From Brevundimonas sp. (GTDB taxonomy: Bacteria; Pseudomonadota; Alphaproteobacteria; Caulobacterales; Caulobacteraceae), in NCBI RefSeq assembly GCF_027484365.1, contig NZ_JAIXTC010000007.1:216323-280322 (forward strand): 64,000 nt of DNA, written 5' to 3'. Within the stretch, counting starts at the first letter, position 1; every line of letters starts with the position of its first letter. The notes under the pieces are model-generated. The model worked only from the letters and a program-made list of their open reading frames with translations. It was not told where the DNA came from and searched no databases. A program made the translations under genes and the position numbers. Below are positions 18,371 through 27,322 of the stretch, one piece after another.

Positions 18371-18379
18371 GAGGGCGAC

Positions 18380-19399
18380 ATGGAATCCATCATGCGCGCC
18401 ATCGTCGAGCCGGTGAACCTGATCAGCGGCCTGGTGGCCCTGCTCGTCTTCGCCACGGTCCTGACCCTGCTCGGCGGCATGGGTAGCGGCGTGGCGCTCG
18501 AAAAGCGCATGAAGGGCGTCGCCGTCCGTCGCGACGAGCTCAAGCGTCGTTCGCGTCAGGCCATCGCGGCCGGCGGGGGCGGTCTCCGCCACACGGACGA
18601 CGGGTTCAAGAAGACGGTCGTCGACCGCCTGAACCTGACCAAGATGCTGGAGGACCCCAAGGTCGCCGAACAGATGTCCCAGGCCGGCTTCCGCGGGCCG
18701 CGGCCGCTGACGACCTTCTACTTCTTCCGTTTCGCCTCGCCGTTCATCGGCTTCCTGGTCACGGGCATCTACATCTTCTTCGTCAACGACTTCGGCCAGC
18801 CGCTGATGGTCAAGGTGGCGATCGTCATGGCAGGCGCCGTGGGAGGGTTCTACGCCCCGAACATGTTCCTCCAGAACGTCATCGCCAAGCGCAAGCAGTC
18901 GATCATGGAGGCCTTCCCTGACGCGCTCGACCTGATGCTGATCTGCGTCGAGGCGGGCATGTCGATCGAGTCGGCGATCGTGAAGGTGGCCCAGGAGATC
19001 GGGACCAACTCCATCGCCCTGGCCGAGGAACTCAGCCTGCTGTCGGCCGAGCTCAGCTATCTGCCCGAGCGCCGCATGGCCTATGAGGGCCTCGCCAAAC
19101 GGACCAACCATCCGGGCGTCCGCGCCGTCGCGACCGCCATGGTCCAGGCCGAACAGTACGGCACGCCGCTGGGCTCGGCGCTGCGGACGATGGCCAAGGA
19201 AAACCGCGAACTGCGCCTGTCGGCGGCGGAGAAGAAGGCCGCGGCCCTTCCGGCCCAGCTGACCGTGCCGATGATCCTGTTCTTCCTGCCGGTGCTGTTC
19301 ACCGTCATCCTCGGTCCGGCGATCATCAAAATCCAGGACACCATGGCCTCCAACGCGGCCAAGGACGTGCCCCGGGCGGAACAGGGCGCCGAGAAGTAG
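18380..19399 (+). CDS. tadC: pilus assembly inner-membrane protein TadC/CpaH
   Basis: A 339-residue T2SSF-domain protein and partner of TadB. The F domain near residue 180 (AFPDALDLMLICVEAGMSIESAI) is flanked by two membrane pairs. It is the last gene of the cpa operon; no TadD-like TPR protein follows, which makes this locus shorter than the classical tad cluster. A GGAGG ribosome site lies between tadB and tadC. The next gene is convergent, only 6 nt away, with no obvious terminator. Confidence 0.9.
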   Translation: MESIMRAIVEPVNLISGLVALLVFATVLTLLGGMGSGVALEKRMKGVAVRRDELKRRSRQAIAAGGGGLRHTDDGFKKTVVDRLNLTKMLEDPKVAEQMSQAGFRGPRPLTTFYFFRFASPFIGFLVTGIYIFFVNDFGQPLMVKVAIVMAGAVGGFYAPNMFLQNVIAKRKQSIMEAFPDALDLMLICVEAGMSIESAIVKVAQEIGTNSIALAEELSLLSAELSYLPERRMAYEGLAKRTNHPGVRAVATAMVQAEQYGTPLGSALRTMAKENRELRLSAAEKKAAALPAQLTVPMILFFLPVLFTVILGPAIIKIQDTMASNAAKDVPRAEQGAEK

Positions 19400-19405
19400 C
19401 CGGGT

Positions 19406-19837
19406 CTAGAGGCTGTCGACCTTCAGTCGCAGCGCCTCGCCGATCGCTTCGCAGGCCGTCCGGATCGTCTTCCTGTGCCTGTCGTGGAAGCCTTCGCCGC
19501 GGAAGCCGGAGAAGATGAAGCCGTTGGCGATGATGCAGCTGCCGGGCTCCAGCTCCTCGATCTCGTAGTAGCGGACCACGTTGAACAGCCAGCCGCGCTT
19601 CTCGGTCCAGACCAGCTGGGCGTTCGGCTGCCAGTCGGCGACGCGGCCGATGACCTGACGCCCGGGCAGGCCGTCGATGGATTCAGTCAGGTTGATCTGG
19701 CCGCCGAAGGCGATGGTTCCGCTGACGCCGGTCTCGACCGGGTTCCAGCTGTCCCAGCCCGGCAGGTCGGCGATGACCTCCCAGATTCTGTCGGAAGGGG
19801 CGCGGACGCCGACGCGTTTTTCGATCTTGAAGGTCAT
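19406..19837 (-). CDS. SRPBCC-family protein (polyketide cyclase/START-like)
   Basis: A 143-residue single-domain helix-grip protein. The N-terminus VRAPSDRIWEVIADLPGWDSWNP is the standard SRPBCC opening, and FRGEGFHDRHR near the C-terminus belongs to the last helix. Members bind hydrophobic ligands; no catalytic motif is apparent. It sits tail-to-tail with tadC. No functional link to pili is implied. Confidence 0.75.
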   Translation of the reverse strand: MTFKIEKRVGVRAPSDRIWEVIADLPGWDSWNPVETGVSGTIAFGGQINLTESIDGLPGRQVIGRVADWQPNAQLVWTEKRGWLFNVVRYYEIEELEPGSCIIANGFIFSGFRGEGFHDRHRKTIRTACEAIGEALRLKVDSL

Positions 19838-19938
19838 GCTGACGATTTCGCAAGCCGGTTGAAACGACGCAAGCCCGACCGGCCCGGAAGACGGCCGTCG
19901 TTTGCGGCGTGGCCGGTCGATGCCTGACGCCGCGCCCC

Positions 19939-21228
19939 CTACCGGTTGCCTTCAGGTCCCGGCTGGGAGGCGGGCGGTGCGTCGGGCGGGGGGTTGTCCT
20001 CGACGCCGGGCGTGGGGTCGAAGCGCAGCACCGGACTGAGGAAGGCTAGGGCGACCGCGACCAGAAGTAGCAGGGCGTTGCCCGCGAACGGCGCCCATTC
20101 GGCCATCTCGTACAGGGCGACCCCCGCGACCGGCGGAGCGAGGAAGCCGATCCCCGCCAGCGACATCATCAGGCCCGCGACCGCGCCCTGCTCGTGCGGC
20201 CTGACCGCGATCGAGGAGCCGGCCGTGAAGCCGGGTCGGGCGAATCCGACCCCCATGGAGACGATGGCGTAGCCCACGACGACGCCGTAGTAGCCCGGCG
20301 CCCCGATGCTCACGAGATTGCCGAGCAGGGCGAGCGCGGCGCCCCAGCGCATCAGTTCGCGCGGCTGCAACTTCAGCAGCGGGATCAGCCCCCACTGGAC
20401 CATCAGGGTCGCGGCGGCGCCGGCGAACATCGCCACGGCGATGAAGGGTTGGGCCTGACGCACCTCCAGCCCGGTCGCGGCCATCTCGTCGATGATGTGG
20501 AAGCCCAGGACCGAGATGTTCACGGCCTGGGCGCCGGTGACGAGGATGCCGTAGATCAGGAAATCCCGGACGCGACGGTCGCGCCACAGCCCCTTGTCGC
20601 CGCGATCGCCGCTGGGCGAGGGCCGCCGCACGACCTCGCCGCTGGGGAGTTTGCGCCAGACGACGATCAGCACGATCAGCCCCAGCAGGGCGTAGGCGTA
20701 CATCGGTCCCGCCAGACCGACGAGCGGCAGGATGAAGATCGGGGAGATCACCGGACCGATCACCGTCCCCAGCCCCTGGGCCGAGGCCAGAAGCGACATG
20801 GCCTGGGTCCTCTGTTCCGGACTGGTGCGGTCGGCGACATAGGCCTGGGACGCGATCGGCGAGGCGGAGCCGAAGACGCCGTAGATGGTCCGCGCCGTCG
20901 CCATCAGGACGAAGGCGACGATCGCCCCGAGCCAGCCTTCTATGCCCGAGGTTGCGGCCAGGCCGAAGCCGGTCATCGACACGACGAATCCGGTCAGGCC
21001 GATGAGAATCACCTTCTTGCGTCCGATCCTGTCGGACCACCGGGCCCAGACCGGCGAAGCGATCGTCCACATCAGGGCGGAGATGGCGAAGGCGCCCGCG
21101 ACCAGGGTGTCGGACAGCTGGAACTCGCGTCCGATCGCCGGCAGCACCGACTGCAGTCCCATGTTCCCCGCCGTCGCGATCAGGCTGACGGCGAACAGGA
21201 TCATGAAGGCGGGGGATCGGGGAGACAT
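19939..21228 (-). CDS. MFS transporter, TetA/drug-export-like
   Basis: A 429-residue, 12-helix major facilitator. The loop 2-3 signature reads WARWSDRIGRKKVIL, and FGSASPIASQAYVADRT around helix 5 resembles drug/H+ antiporters of the TetA type. The soluble C-terminus is Pro-rich. The start MSPRSPAF was chosen because the longer frame runs into the divergent region before the SRPBCC gene. Substrate cannot be read from the sequence. Confidence 0.82.
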   Translation of the reverse strand: MSPRSPAFMILFAVSLIATAGNMGLQSVLPAIGREFQLSDTLVAGAFAISALMWTIASPVWARWSDRIGRKKVILIGLTGFVVSMTGFGLAATSGIEGWLGAIVAFVLMATARTIYGVFGSASPIASQAYVADRTSPEQRTQAMSLLASAQGLGTVIGPVISPIFILPLVGLAGPMYAYALLGLIVLIVVWRKLPSGEVVRRPSPSGDRGDKGLWRDRRVRDFLIYGILVTGAQAVNISVLGFHIIDEMAATGLEVRQAQPFIAVAMFAGAAATLMVQWGLIPLLKLQPRELMRWGAALALLGNLVSIGAPGYYGVVVGYAIVSMGVGFARPGFTAGSSIAVRPHEQGAVAGLMMSLAGIGFLAPPVAGVALYEMAEWAPFAGNALLLLVAVALAFLSPVLRFDPTPGVEDNPPPDAPPASQPGPEGNR

Positions 21229-21332
21229 TCGGGATGCATAGCCTGATCCGCTCCCTTCGGGGAGGATTTGGTCCGAAAGCCGCGAGACATCAGACGACGG
21301 GTTCGCCACCTTGCAGCGAACGGGAGACAGAC

Positions 21333-21734
21333 ATGGCTACAATCCATATCGAGCGGATCATCCAGGCGCCGGCGGATTTCGTCTGGGACCGGCTGCGCGA
21401 CTTCGGCGCCCTGCACACCCGGGTCGCGCCGGACTTCATCCTCGACACTGTGGTGGAGGGCGACGTCCGTACCGTCACCTTCCACGGCGGCCTCGTGATG
21501 CGAGAGCGACTGATCGCCATCGACGACGAGCATCGCCGCATCGTCTATTCGATCCTCGCCGACCTGTTCGAACACCACAGCGCCTCGAACGCCCTCGTGC
21601 CGGAAGGCGAGGACCGGTGCCGGTTCATCTGGATCGTGGACTTCCTCCCGGACGAACCGAAGGCGCGGATCGAGGCCATGATGAACGCCGGGGCCGACGC
21701 CATCAAAGCCGCGATGGAGAAGGCGGTGGGTTGA
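21333..21734 (+). CDS. SRPBCC-family protein
   Basis: A 133-residue helix-grip protein: IERIIQAPADFVWDRLRDFG opens the domain, and the C-terminal helix carries DAIKAAMEKAV. It resembles polyketide-cyclase/dehydrase-like proteins that bind small hydrophobic ligands. The ATG at 21333 has GGGAGA before it. It is divergent from the MFS exporter, and a shared regulatory region suggests possible co-regulation. Not related closely to the SRPBCC protein at 19406. Confidence 0.75.
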   Translation: MATIHIERIIQAPADFVWDRLRDFGALHTRVAPDFILDTVVEGDVRTVTFHGGLVMRERLIAIDDEHRRIVYSILADLFEHHSASNALVPEGEDRCRFIWIVDFLPDEPKARIEAMMNAGADAIKAAMEKAVG

Positions 21735-21745
21735 CGACAGTAGTC

Positions 21746-21920
21746 CCTTCTCCCCTTGTGGGAGAAGGTGGCAGCCGAAGGCTGACGGATGAGGGGTCGT
21801 GCGGGCGGCTGGAATTAGGACCATGCGAACGGTCTGAGCCGGTGCGACCCCTCACCCGATCGCGCGAGGATGACGGCTCCGCCGCCGTGCGCGATCTCCC
21901 TCTCCCGCAAGGGGAGAGGG
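21746..21920. repeat. long palindromic repeat element, copy A (CCTTCTCCC...GGGAGAAGG family)
   Basis: An outer hairpin at each end (21746-21768 and about 21899-21920) and internal complementary blocks GGATGAGGGG and CCCCTC(A)CCC form a long imperfect palindrome between convergent genes. The same left arm, with GAAGG-CT-CGGATGAGGGG, recurs inside the helicase gene at 45366-45510. Here it is the only candidate bidirectional terminator. Confidence 0.8.
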
Positions 21921-21924
21921 TCGG

Positions 21925-22269
21925 TCAGATCACCGTCAGCGTCGGTTTCAGCCGTCGTCCGTCGTCGAGACGCAGCCGCGCCTTGACCTCGAACAGGTCG
22001 GCGCCGACCGGGACGATCAGCAGGGCCTTGGGCTCCGCCGCATTGACGCAAACGACCGCATTTTTCGGACAGATGTCGAAACAGGCCGTTTCGATCACGG
22101 CCAGCTCGGCCTTGCGGCCCTTGCCGTCGCCGGGCTTCAGATACTTCTTCAGCGCCTTCTTCAGGCTCTTGTCGCCGTGCGGGCCGAAGCCGCCGTCGAG
22201 CTTCTTCTGGCACTTCTTGCAGACCAGGACGACATCGCGCCATTTCGTCTTCGAGGTCTTGATGGCCAT
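21925..22269 (-). CDS. thioredoxin-like 2Fe-2S ferredoxin domain protein
   Basis: A 114-residue protein with Cys at positions 17 and 20 (CKKC) and 63, 67 and 74 (ACFDICPKN...C). This layout fits the thioredoxin-like [2Fe-2S] ferredoxin family. A very Lys-rich stretch (residues 18-52) is unusual for ferredoxins and may bind a partner or nucleic acid. Likely an electron carrier or small redox protein; its partner is unknown. Convergent with the SRPBCC gene through a long palindrome. Confidence 0.78.
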   Translation of the reverse strand: MAIKTSKTKWRDVVLVCKKCQKKLDGGFGPHGDKSLKKALKKYLKPGDGKGRKAELAVIETACFDICPKNAVVCVNAAEPKALLIVPVGADLFEVKARLRLDDGRRLKPTLTVI

Positions 22270-22362
22270 GACCTGATGTCGGTCAAGGCGCGGCGTTACG
22301 CAAGTCGCTTGCGTCCGGTCGTCGGGCGCCGCCATCATCGGCGGACCTTCCCGGGAGCCTTC

Positions 22363-23682
22363 ATGATCCGCACCGCCCGCCTCATCGCCTTCGGCGCCGC
22401 CGCCCTGACCCTGCTGACCGCGCCCGCCTCGGCCCAGACCGTCCCTGCCGCCGATATCGCCTCGGCGGCGCAAGGGGTGGAGGCGGACGTGATCGCCTGG
22501 CGCCGCGACCTGCACGCCCATCCGGAACTGGGCTTCGCCGAGACGCGCACGGCCGCCTTCGTCGCCGGACATCTGCGCGAAATGGGTCTCGAGGTGCGCG
22601 AGGGCGTCGGACGGACCGGCGTCGTCGGCGTGCTGCGCGGGACGGGATCCGGGCCGCAGCATGTCGTGGCCCTGCGCGCCGATATGGACGCCCTGCCGGT
22701 GCTGGAGGCGACAGGCCTGCCGTTCGCCTCGACCGCGACCGGGACCTATCAGGGCCAGACCGTGCCGGTCGCCCACGCGTGCGGACACGACGCCCATGTC
22801 GCCATGCTGCTGGGCGCCGCGCGGGTGCTGAGCGGGATGAAGGACCGGTTCTCGGGGACCGTCGTGTTTCTCTTCCAGCCGGCCGAGGAGGGGGCGCCTC
22901 CGGGTGAGCCGCTGGGCGGCGCCCGGCTGATGATCCAGGACGGGGCGCTGGAGAATCCGAAGGTCGAGGCGATCTTCGGCCTGCATGTCGTGCCGGGCCG
23001 GGCGGGGACGGTCTTCTACCGGCCGCAGGGCTTCATGGCTGCGTCCGACCGGGTCGATATCACCCTGCACGGTCGCCAGACCCACGGTGCCTGGCCGTGG
23101 CGCGGCATCGACGTGATCGCCGTGGCCGGTCAGGTGATCCAGACGGTCAACACCCTGACGGCGCGGACCATCGATCCGACCACCACCCCGACCGTCTTCA
23201 CCATCGCCACGGTCCAGGCCGGCGTCCGCTACAACATCATCCCCGAGGAGGCGGTGCTGTCGGGCACGCTGCGCACCTTCGACGTGGCCCAGCGCGACGA
23301 CCTGGTGACGCGCGCCGAGGCGGCGATCGACCATGTGGCCGCCGCCTATGGCGCCACCGCCGACTTCTCGATCCGTCAGAACGCCGCCCTGGTGTTCAAC
23401 AACGAAGACCTGTCCGCCTGGCTGGCCCCGGTCCTGACCGAGGCCGCGGGCGAGGGGAACGTCAATCCGGCGACCCCGCCGACCACGGTGGCCGAGGACT
23501 TCTCCTATTTCCAGAACGAGGTCCCGGGGGTCTTCTATCATCTGGGCGGCACAGCCGACGGAGTCGATCCGGCGACGACGGCGCCGAACCATTCGCCCCA
23601 GTTCGACGTCAACGAGGACGTCCTGGTCCTGGGGGTGAAGACCCACGCCCTGTCGGCCTTGCGCTTCCTGGAGCGGGAATAG
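22363..23682 (+). CDS. secreted M20-family amidohydrolase
   Basis: A 439-residue metallo-amidohydrolase of the hippurate hydrolase/IAA-amino-acid hydrolase group. A signal peptide ends at PASAQ (about residue 25), so it should be periplasmic. Metal-binding motifs include HACGHDAH and the Glu pair in FQPAEEGAP, and WRRDLHAHPELGF is the family N-terminal motif. It cleaves N-acyl amino acids or small peptides; the exact substrate cannot be told. The start ATG has GGGAGCC upstream. Confidence 0.88.
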   Translation: MIRTARLIAFGAAALTLLTAPASAQTVPAADIASAAQGVEADVIAWRRDLHAHPELGFAETRTAAFVAGHLREMGLEVREGVGRTGVVGVLRGTGSGPQHVVALRADMDALPVLEATGLPFASTATGTYQGQTVPVAHACGHDAHVAMLLGAARVLSGMKDRFSGTVVFLFQPAEEGAPPGEPLGGARLMIQDGALENPKVEAIFGLHVVPGRAGTVFYRPQGFMAASDRVDITLHGRQTHGAWPWRGIDVIAVAGQVIQTVNTLTARTIDPTTTPTVFTIATVQAGVRYNIIPEEAVLSGTLRTFDVAQRDDLVTRAEAAIDHVAAAYGATADFSIRQNAALVFNNEDLSAWLAPVLTEAAGEGNVNPATPPTTVAEDFSYFQNEVPGVFYHLGGTADGVDPATTAPNHSPQFDVNEDVLVLGVKTHALSALRFLERE

Positions 23683-23760
23683 GGTCAACGGCGCGTTCGC
23701 CATAGTCGTATACGGACGTTCAACACAGCCGGTGCACCGTCCTGAGGTTACGCCCGGAGA

Positions 23761-23916
23761 ATGACCATGAGGGTTCTGAACTTCCACCTGCCCGCCATCG
23801 AGCCCATGCCCCGTCATGAGCTGTGGAGGGAGACCTTTTTCTTCCTCGCGTCGTTCATCGCGACGATGGGCGGGGCCATGGTGATGATGAACCACGCGGC
23901 CGCGGTTCTCGCCTGA
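23761..23916 (+). CDS. small single-span membrane protein, hypothetical
   Basis: A 51-residue frame too short for most gene finders. A polar N-terminus (LNFHLPAIEPMPRHELWRE) is followed by one hydrophobic segment of about 25 residues, rich in Phe, Ala and Met. CGGAGA just before the ATG acts as ribosome site; a second in-frame ATG at 23767 may be the true start. No family recognised. It shares a short plus-strand gap with the next small gene. Confidence 0.5.
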   Translation: MTMRVLNFHLPAIEPMPRHELWRETFFFLASFIATMGGAMVMMNHAAAVLA

Positions 23917-23954
23917 AGCTTGACCTCCGACGCCAGGGCGGCGAGGGGAGGGGG

Positions 23955-24179
23955 ATGAGCTCCCCCGACACCGAACTCGACCGGTTCAAGGCTGCGCGCG
24001 TCACGGCCATCCATCGCCTCGACCTGATCGCGAGAGGGGCCCGGATCACCTACGAGGACGGGACGCCGGTGGACATGGCGTCGGAGAAGGCGCGGCTGGA
24101 AGCGGTCGTCGCCGACATGGACCGCCGCATCGCGAAGCTCGATCTGGCCACCGCCAAGCCCGTCGGACCGCTGAACTAG
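23955..24179 (+). CDS. hypothetical small helical protein
   Basis: A 74-residue protein, charged and largely helical (ELDRFKAARVTAIHRLDLIA, then SEKARLEAVVADMDRRIAKL), which suggests a short coiled-coil hairpin. No membrane segment, no known domain. The ribosome site GAGGGAGGGGG is strong. Its stop overlaps the 3' end of dapE on the other strand by 4 nt. Confidence 0.6.
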   Translation: MSSPDTELDRFKAARVTAIHRLDLIARGARITYEDGTPVDMASEKARLEAVVADMDRRIAKLDLATAKPVGPLN

Positions 24180-25348
24180 ACGGCGGTCTGCACCGTCTCG
24201 ATGACCCGGCGATAGGTCGCGGTCAGGGCTTCGAGTTCGGCGACCGGCACCCGTTCATCCACCTGGTGCATGGTCTGGCCGACGAGGCCCAGCTCCAGAA
24301 CCGGACACATCGCCCGGATGAACCGGGCGTCCGAGGTGCCGCCGGTGGTCGAGGCCTCGGGGCGGAGGCCGGTGGCGGCCTCGACCGCGTCCTGGACCGC
24401 CGTGACGAAGGCGCCGTGGGGCGTCAGGAAGGCTTCGCCTGAACACATGTGCTCCAGGGTGATCTGAAGTCCGGTCTCGGCCTGCACCCGGCCGGCCTCG
24501 CGGTTCAGCCAGTCGATCAGGCCGTCGCCGGTCTGGGCCGGGTTGAAGCGGATGTTCAGCCGGGCCCGGGCCTCGGCCGGGATGACGTTCGTCGCCGGAT
24601 TGGCGATGTCGACGGTGGTGATTTCGAGATTGGACGGTTGGAAGGCCTCGTAGCCGGTGTCGAGCACGTGGGCGTCGAGGGCGGCCAGCAGGCGGACCAG
24701 CGCCGGGGCCGGGTTCGCCGCGCGGTCGGGGTAGGCGACGTGGCCCTGTTTGCCGTGGACGGTGATCCAGGTGTTCAGCGAGCCGCGCCGGCCGATCTTG
24801 ATCATGTCGCCGAGCTGCCGCTGCGACGACGGTTCGCCGACGACGCAGGCGTCGATGACCTCGCCCTCGGCCATCAGGGTCTCGACGACCCGTTTGGTGC
24901 CGTGCAGCGCCGGACCCTCCTCGTCGCCGGTGATGAGGAAGGACAGGGAGCCGGGCAGATCGCCCTCCGCCAGGACCTGCGAGACGGCGGCGACCCAGGC
25001 GGCGATCCCGCCCTTCATGTCGACCGCTCCCCGGCCGAAGAGGACACCGTCCCTGACCTCGGCCTCGAACGGGCCGGAAGACCATGCGGTGTGTTCCCCG
25101 GTCGGGACGACATCGGTGTGGCCGGCGAAACAGAGGTTGGGCGAGGCGGTTCCGCGCCGTGCGTAGAGGTTCTCGATCCGCGCTTCCCGGCCCTCGCCTC
25201 CCGGCCCCTCGAAGGCCATGCGGCGGCAGGTGAAGCCGAGGTCGGTCAGGACCCGCTGCAGGGTGTCCATGGCCCCGGCGTCGGCGGGTGTCACGGAGGG
25301 GCGACGGATCAGGTCGCGGGTCAGTTCGACAGGATCGATGATGCTCAT
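24176..25348 (-). CDS. dapE: succinyl-diaminopimelate desuccinylase
   Basis: Hydrolyses N-succinyl-LL-2,6-diaminopimelate in the lysine/peptidoglycan pathway. The 390-residue M20 di-zinc enzyme has CFAGHTDVVPTG near residue 74, AVDMKGGIAAW near 108 and the catalytic Glu pair in TGDEEGPA near 142. The dimerisation lid domain occupies about 185-300. In this window its pathway partner dapD survives only as a C-terminal fragment at 63402-63713, far away. Confidence 0.93.
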   Translation of the reverse strand: MSIIDPVELTRDLIRRPSVTPADAGAMDTLQRVLTDLGFTCRRMAFEGPGGEGREARIENLYARRGTASPNLCFAGHTDVVPTGEHTAWSSGPFEAEVRDGVLFGRGAVDMKGGIAAWVAAVSQVLAEGDLPGSLSFLITGDEEGPALHGTKRVVETLMAEGEVIDACVVGEPSSQRQLGDMIKIGRRGSLNTWITVHGKQGHVAYPDRAANPAPALVRLLAALDAHVLDTGYEAFQPSNLEITTVDIANPATNVIPAEARARLNIRFNPAQTGDGLIDWLNREAGRVQAETGLQITLEHMCSGEAFLTPHGAFVTAVQDAVEAATGLRPEASTTGGTSDARFIRAMCPVLELGLVGQTMHQVDERVPVAELEALTATYRRVIETVQTAV

Positions 25349-25463
25349 GGACGACGCCCTATCTCACCCTGCGAGGCCGCGCCATGGAACGCGCCCGACG
25401 ATCTGGATTCGCAGAAGGTCCGCATGCTAGCCAGAGCGCACCACATGTTTGGGGGAACGGTTC

Positions 25464-26069
25464 ATGAGTTTGTCTTCCAGGCTTGCAGTTGTCCTGCTTC
25501 TGATCGCGCTTCCGGGCGCCGCAATGGCCCAGGCTACGGTCGGCAATATCGGGCCCGGAAACGCGAGCGCCTTCGGCAACATCAACGATGTCCAGTCGTT
25601 GCTCGCACCGGCCGATGCGGCGACCCTGACCGAAGTCAGTCTGGGGATGGCCCACCCAACCTCTGCGCAAAACTACACAGTCAGTATCCATCGCGACAAC
25701 GCGGGTTCCCCGGGACCGGCCGTCGCCACGTCCGGCACATTCACGACGACGACTGCCGTCATCAACTACGGGGTCCAGGTCTATACGCTCTCGACTCCGC
25801 TGACGGTCACGCCGAACGAGCGACTCTATATTCAGGTCAATGCGCCGGCCAATACAGCCTGGTGGGCTGTGACCAACGACTACTATCCGGATGGCGGCCT
25901 GATCGAGAACGGCACGAGCCGTCCCGAGTATGACGCCTATTTCCTGGCCCAGTTCACGACCATCCCGACGCCGGTTCCCACGCTGACGGAGTGGGCCATG
26001 ATCCTGTTCGGTCTGGGTCTGGCGGGCGGCGCTGTCCTGATGATCCAGCGCCGGCGGCTGACCGTCTGA
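25464..26069 (+). CDS. IPTL-CTERM sorting-domain protein 1
   Basis: A 201-residue exported protein: signal peptide to about residue 22 (AMAQA), a Thr/Asn/Ser-rich beta domain, then the tripartite C-terminal sorting signal VPTLTEWAMILFGLGLAGG with a hydrophobic helix and RRRRL-type basic end. IPTL-CTERM tails are thought to be cut by a dedicated exosortase (XrtH group), which is not in this window. A GGGGGAACGG ribosome site precedes the ATG. The downstream cupin fragment makes this the first half of a duplicated unit. Confidence 0.85.
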   Translation: MSLSSRLAVVLLLIALPGAAMAQATVGNIGPGNASAFGNINDVQSLLAPADAATLTEVSLGMAHPTSAQNYTVSIHRDNAGSPGPAVATSGTFTTTTAVINYGVQVYTLSTPLTVTPNERLYIQVNAPANTAWWAVTNDYYPDGGLIENGTSRPEYDAYFLAQFTTIPTPVPTLTEWAMILFGLGLAGGAVLMIQRRRLTV

Positions 26070-26128
26070 GGTTTGACCGGGGCCTCGGGGGCGGCGCATA
26101 GGTCGGCGGCTCCCGCAAAGGCCGCGCC

Positions 26129-26278
26129 ATGCCCAAGATGGACATCGAGACCGCCCCGACCGGCCACGGGACCTCCTGTCCCGAAGAGCACGCCGGGCCC
26201 TGCAAGCCGCGTCGGCGGTGGCGGCTCGGCGACGCGGCGGGGCTGGATCAGTTCGACAGGATCGATCACAGGAGCTGA
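26129..26278 (+). pseudogene. truncated cupin-gene remnant
   Basis: The 49-codon frame aligns with the first 42 residues of the intact cupin at 27323. MPKMDIETAP matches MPKIDIDAAP, then PC.(P/E)RRR.RLG(D/N)AAGL.QF is shared. It then ends in unrelated residues and a stop, so the metal-binding cupin core is missing. It lies 60 nt after an IPTL-CTERM gene, as does the intact copy (65 nt), and the spacer also shows similarity. This is a deletion-truncated duplicate. Confidence 0.75.
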
Positions 26279-26465
26279 TGCGCCGCTCATGCGGTCATGC
26301 TTCAGGGGGACTTCGCAGCCGCGAGACGTGCATTCCCAGGATCGACATCGACCGGGCTCGCCTGAATGCCAGTCAGGTCTTTGTCGTACGCCTGTGCTTT
26401 CCCAGCCCTAGCTTGATCGAATCGATCTTGGCACGCTTGGCCGTACCAGAGGGAGGAGGGTGGTC

Positions 26466-27257
26466 GTGATTGCAAGACTGGTTTTCGGATTGCTTTTGGC
26501 AGGCTTCCTCGGCGTCAGCCAGGCAAGTGCTCAGACCTACCGCCTCTCTGGGGATTTCAACACCGGAACGGGCTCGCTTTCCGGCAACATCACGGTCAAT
26601 CCGGCCACGGGACGAGTGACGCGGGCGGACGTGGCCGTTACGGCGGGAACGGGCGCTTCGAGCATCTCTGGGCCAATGTCGGCACGCAGCAGCACGCTCG
26701 TTGTTGAGGACGGCCCTAACGTCGTTAGACTCCGTGAAAGCCCGGTCAACACGGGTGTGTTCGGCCTTTTTCTGGTCTTCAACCCTCAACTTGACCAACT
26801 GGCGCCGGTCTTTACTGCTGCCATTGAAACGCGATGCTTTAATGCTGACTGCAGTGTGACCGACACGGGCCGTCAGAACCTGATCAACCGGGTTCTGACC
26901 CGCATCCCCGGGATCACCAGCCTTTCCAGCAGTGCGGCCCCGCCTGGCTCGACCGTGGTGATCACGGGCACCGACTTCACCGGTGCGACGGCGGTCGCCT
27001 TCGGTGCCACGCCTGCTGCAGCGTTCACCGTGAACAGCGCAACCCAGATCACCGCGACCGTTCCGGCCGTCGCGCCGGGCACGACGGTGGACATAGCCGT
27101 CACTGGACCGACCGGGTCCAGTCCGAATACGACGGCCGACAACTTCCTGTTCCCCGCCCCCGTTCCGACCATGGCGGAATGGGCCATGATCGCTCTTGGG
27201 TTGCTGCTCGCGATGGGCGCTGCGGTTACAATTCAGCGCCGTCGTCTGGCGGCCTGA
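26466..27257 (+). CDS. IPTL-CTERM protein 2 with IPT/TIG domain
   Basis: A 263-residue exported protein. A signal peptide ends at QASAQ near residue 22. A Thr/Ser-rich beta region follows, then an IPT/TIG immunoglobulin-like fold (about residues 150-228: PPGSTVVITGTDFTGATAV...FG). The end is the sorting tail VPTMAEWAMIALGLLLAMG with RRRRLAA. The GTG at 26466 was preferred over the GTG at 26460 because GGAGGA ends about 8 nt before it. Part of a tandem IPTL-CTERM/cupin duplication. Confidence 0.85.
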   Translation: MIARLVFGLLLAGFLGVSQASAQTYRLSGDFNTGTGSLSGNITVNPATGRVTRADVAVTAGTGASSISGPMSARSSTLVVEDGPNVVRLRESPVNTGVFGLFLVFNPQLDQLAPVFTAAIETRCFNADCSVTDTGRQNLINRVLTRIPGITSLSSSAAPPGSTVVITGTDFTGATAVAFGATPAAAFTVNSATQITATVPAVAPGTTVDIAVTGPTGSSPNTTADNFLFPAPVPTMAEWAMIALGLLLAMGAAVTIQRRRLAA

Positions 27258-27322
27258 TACATCGGGTTTGATCCTGGCTTCCGGGGGCGGTAACGCGAGG
27301 GACAGCCGTCGGGAGCCCACCT

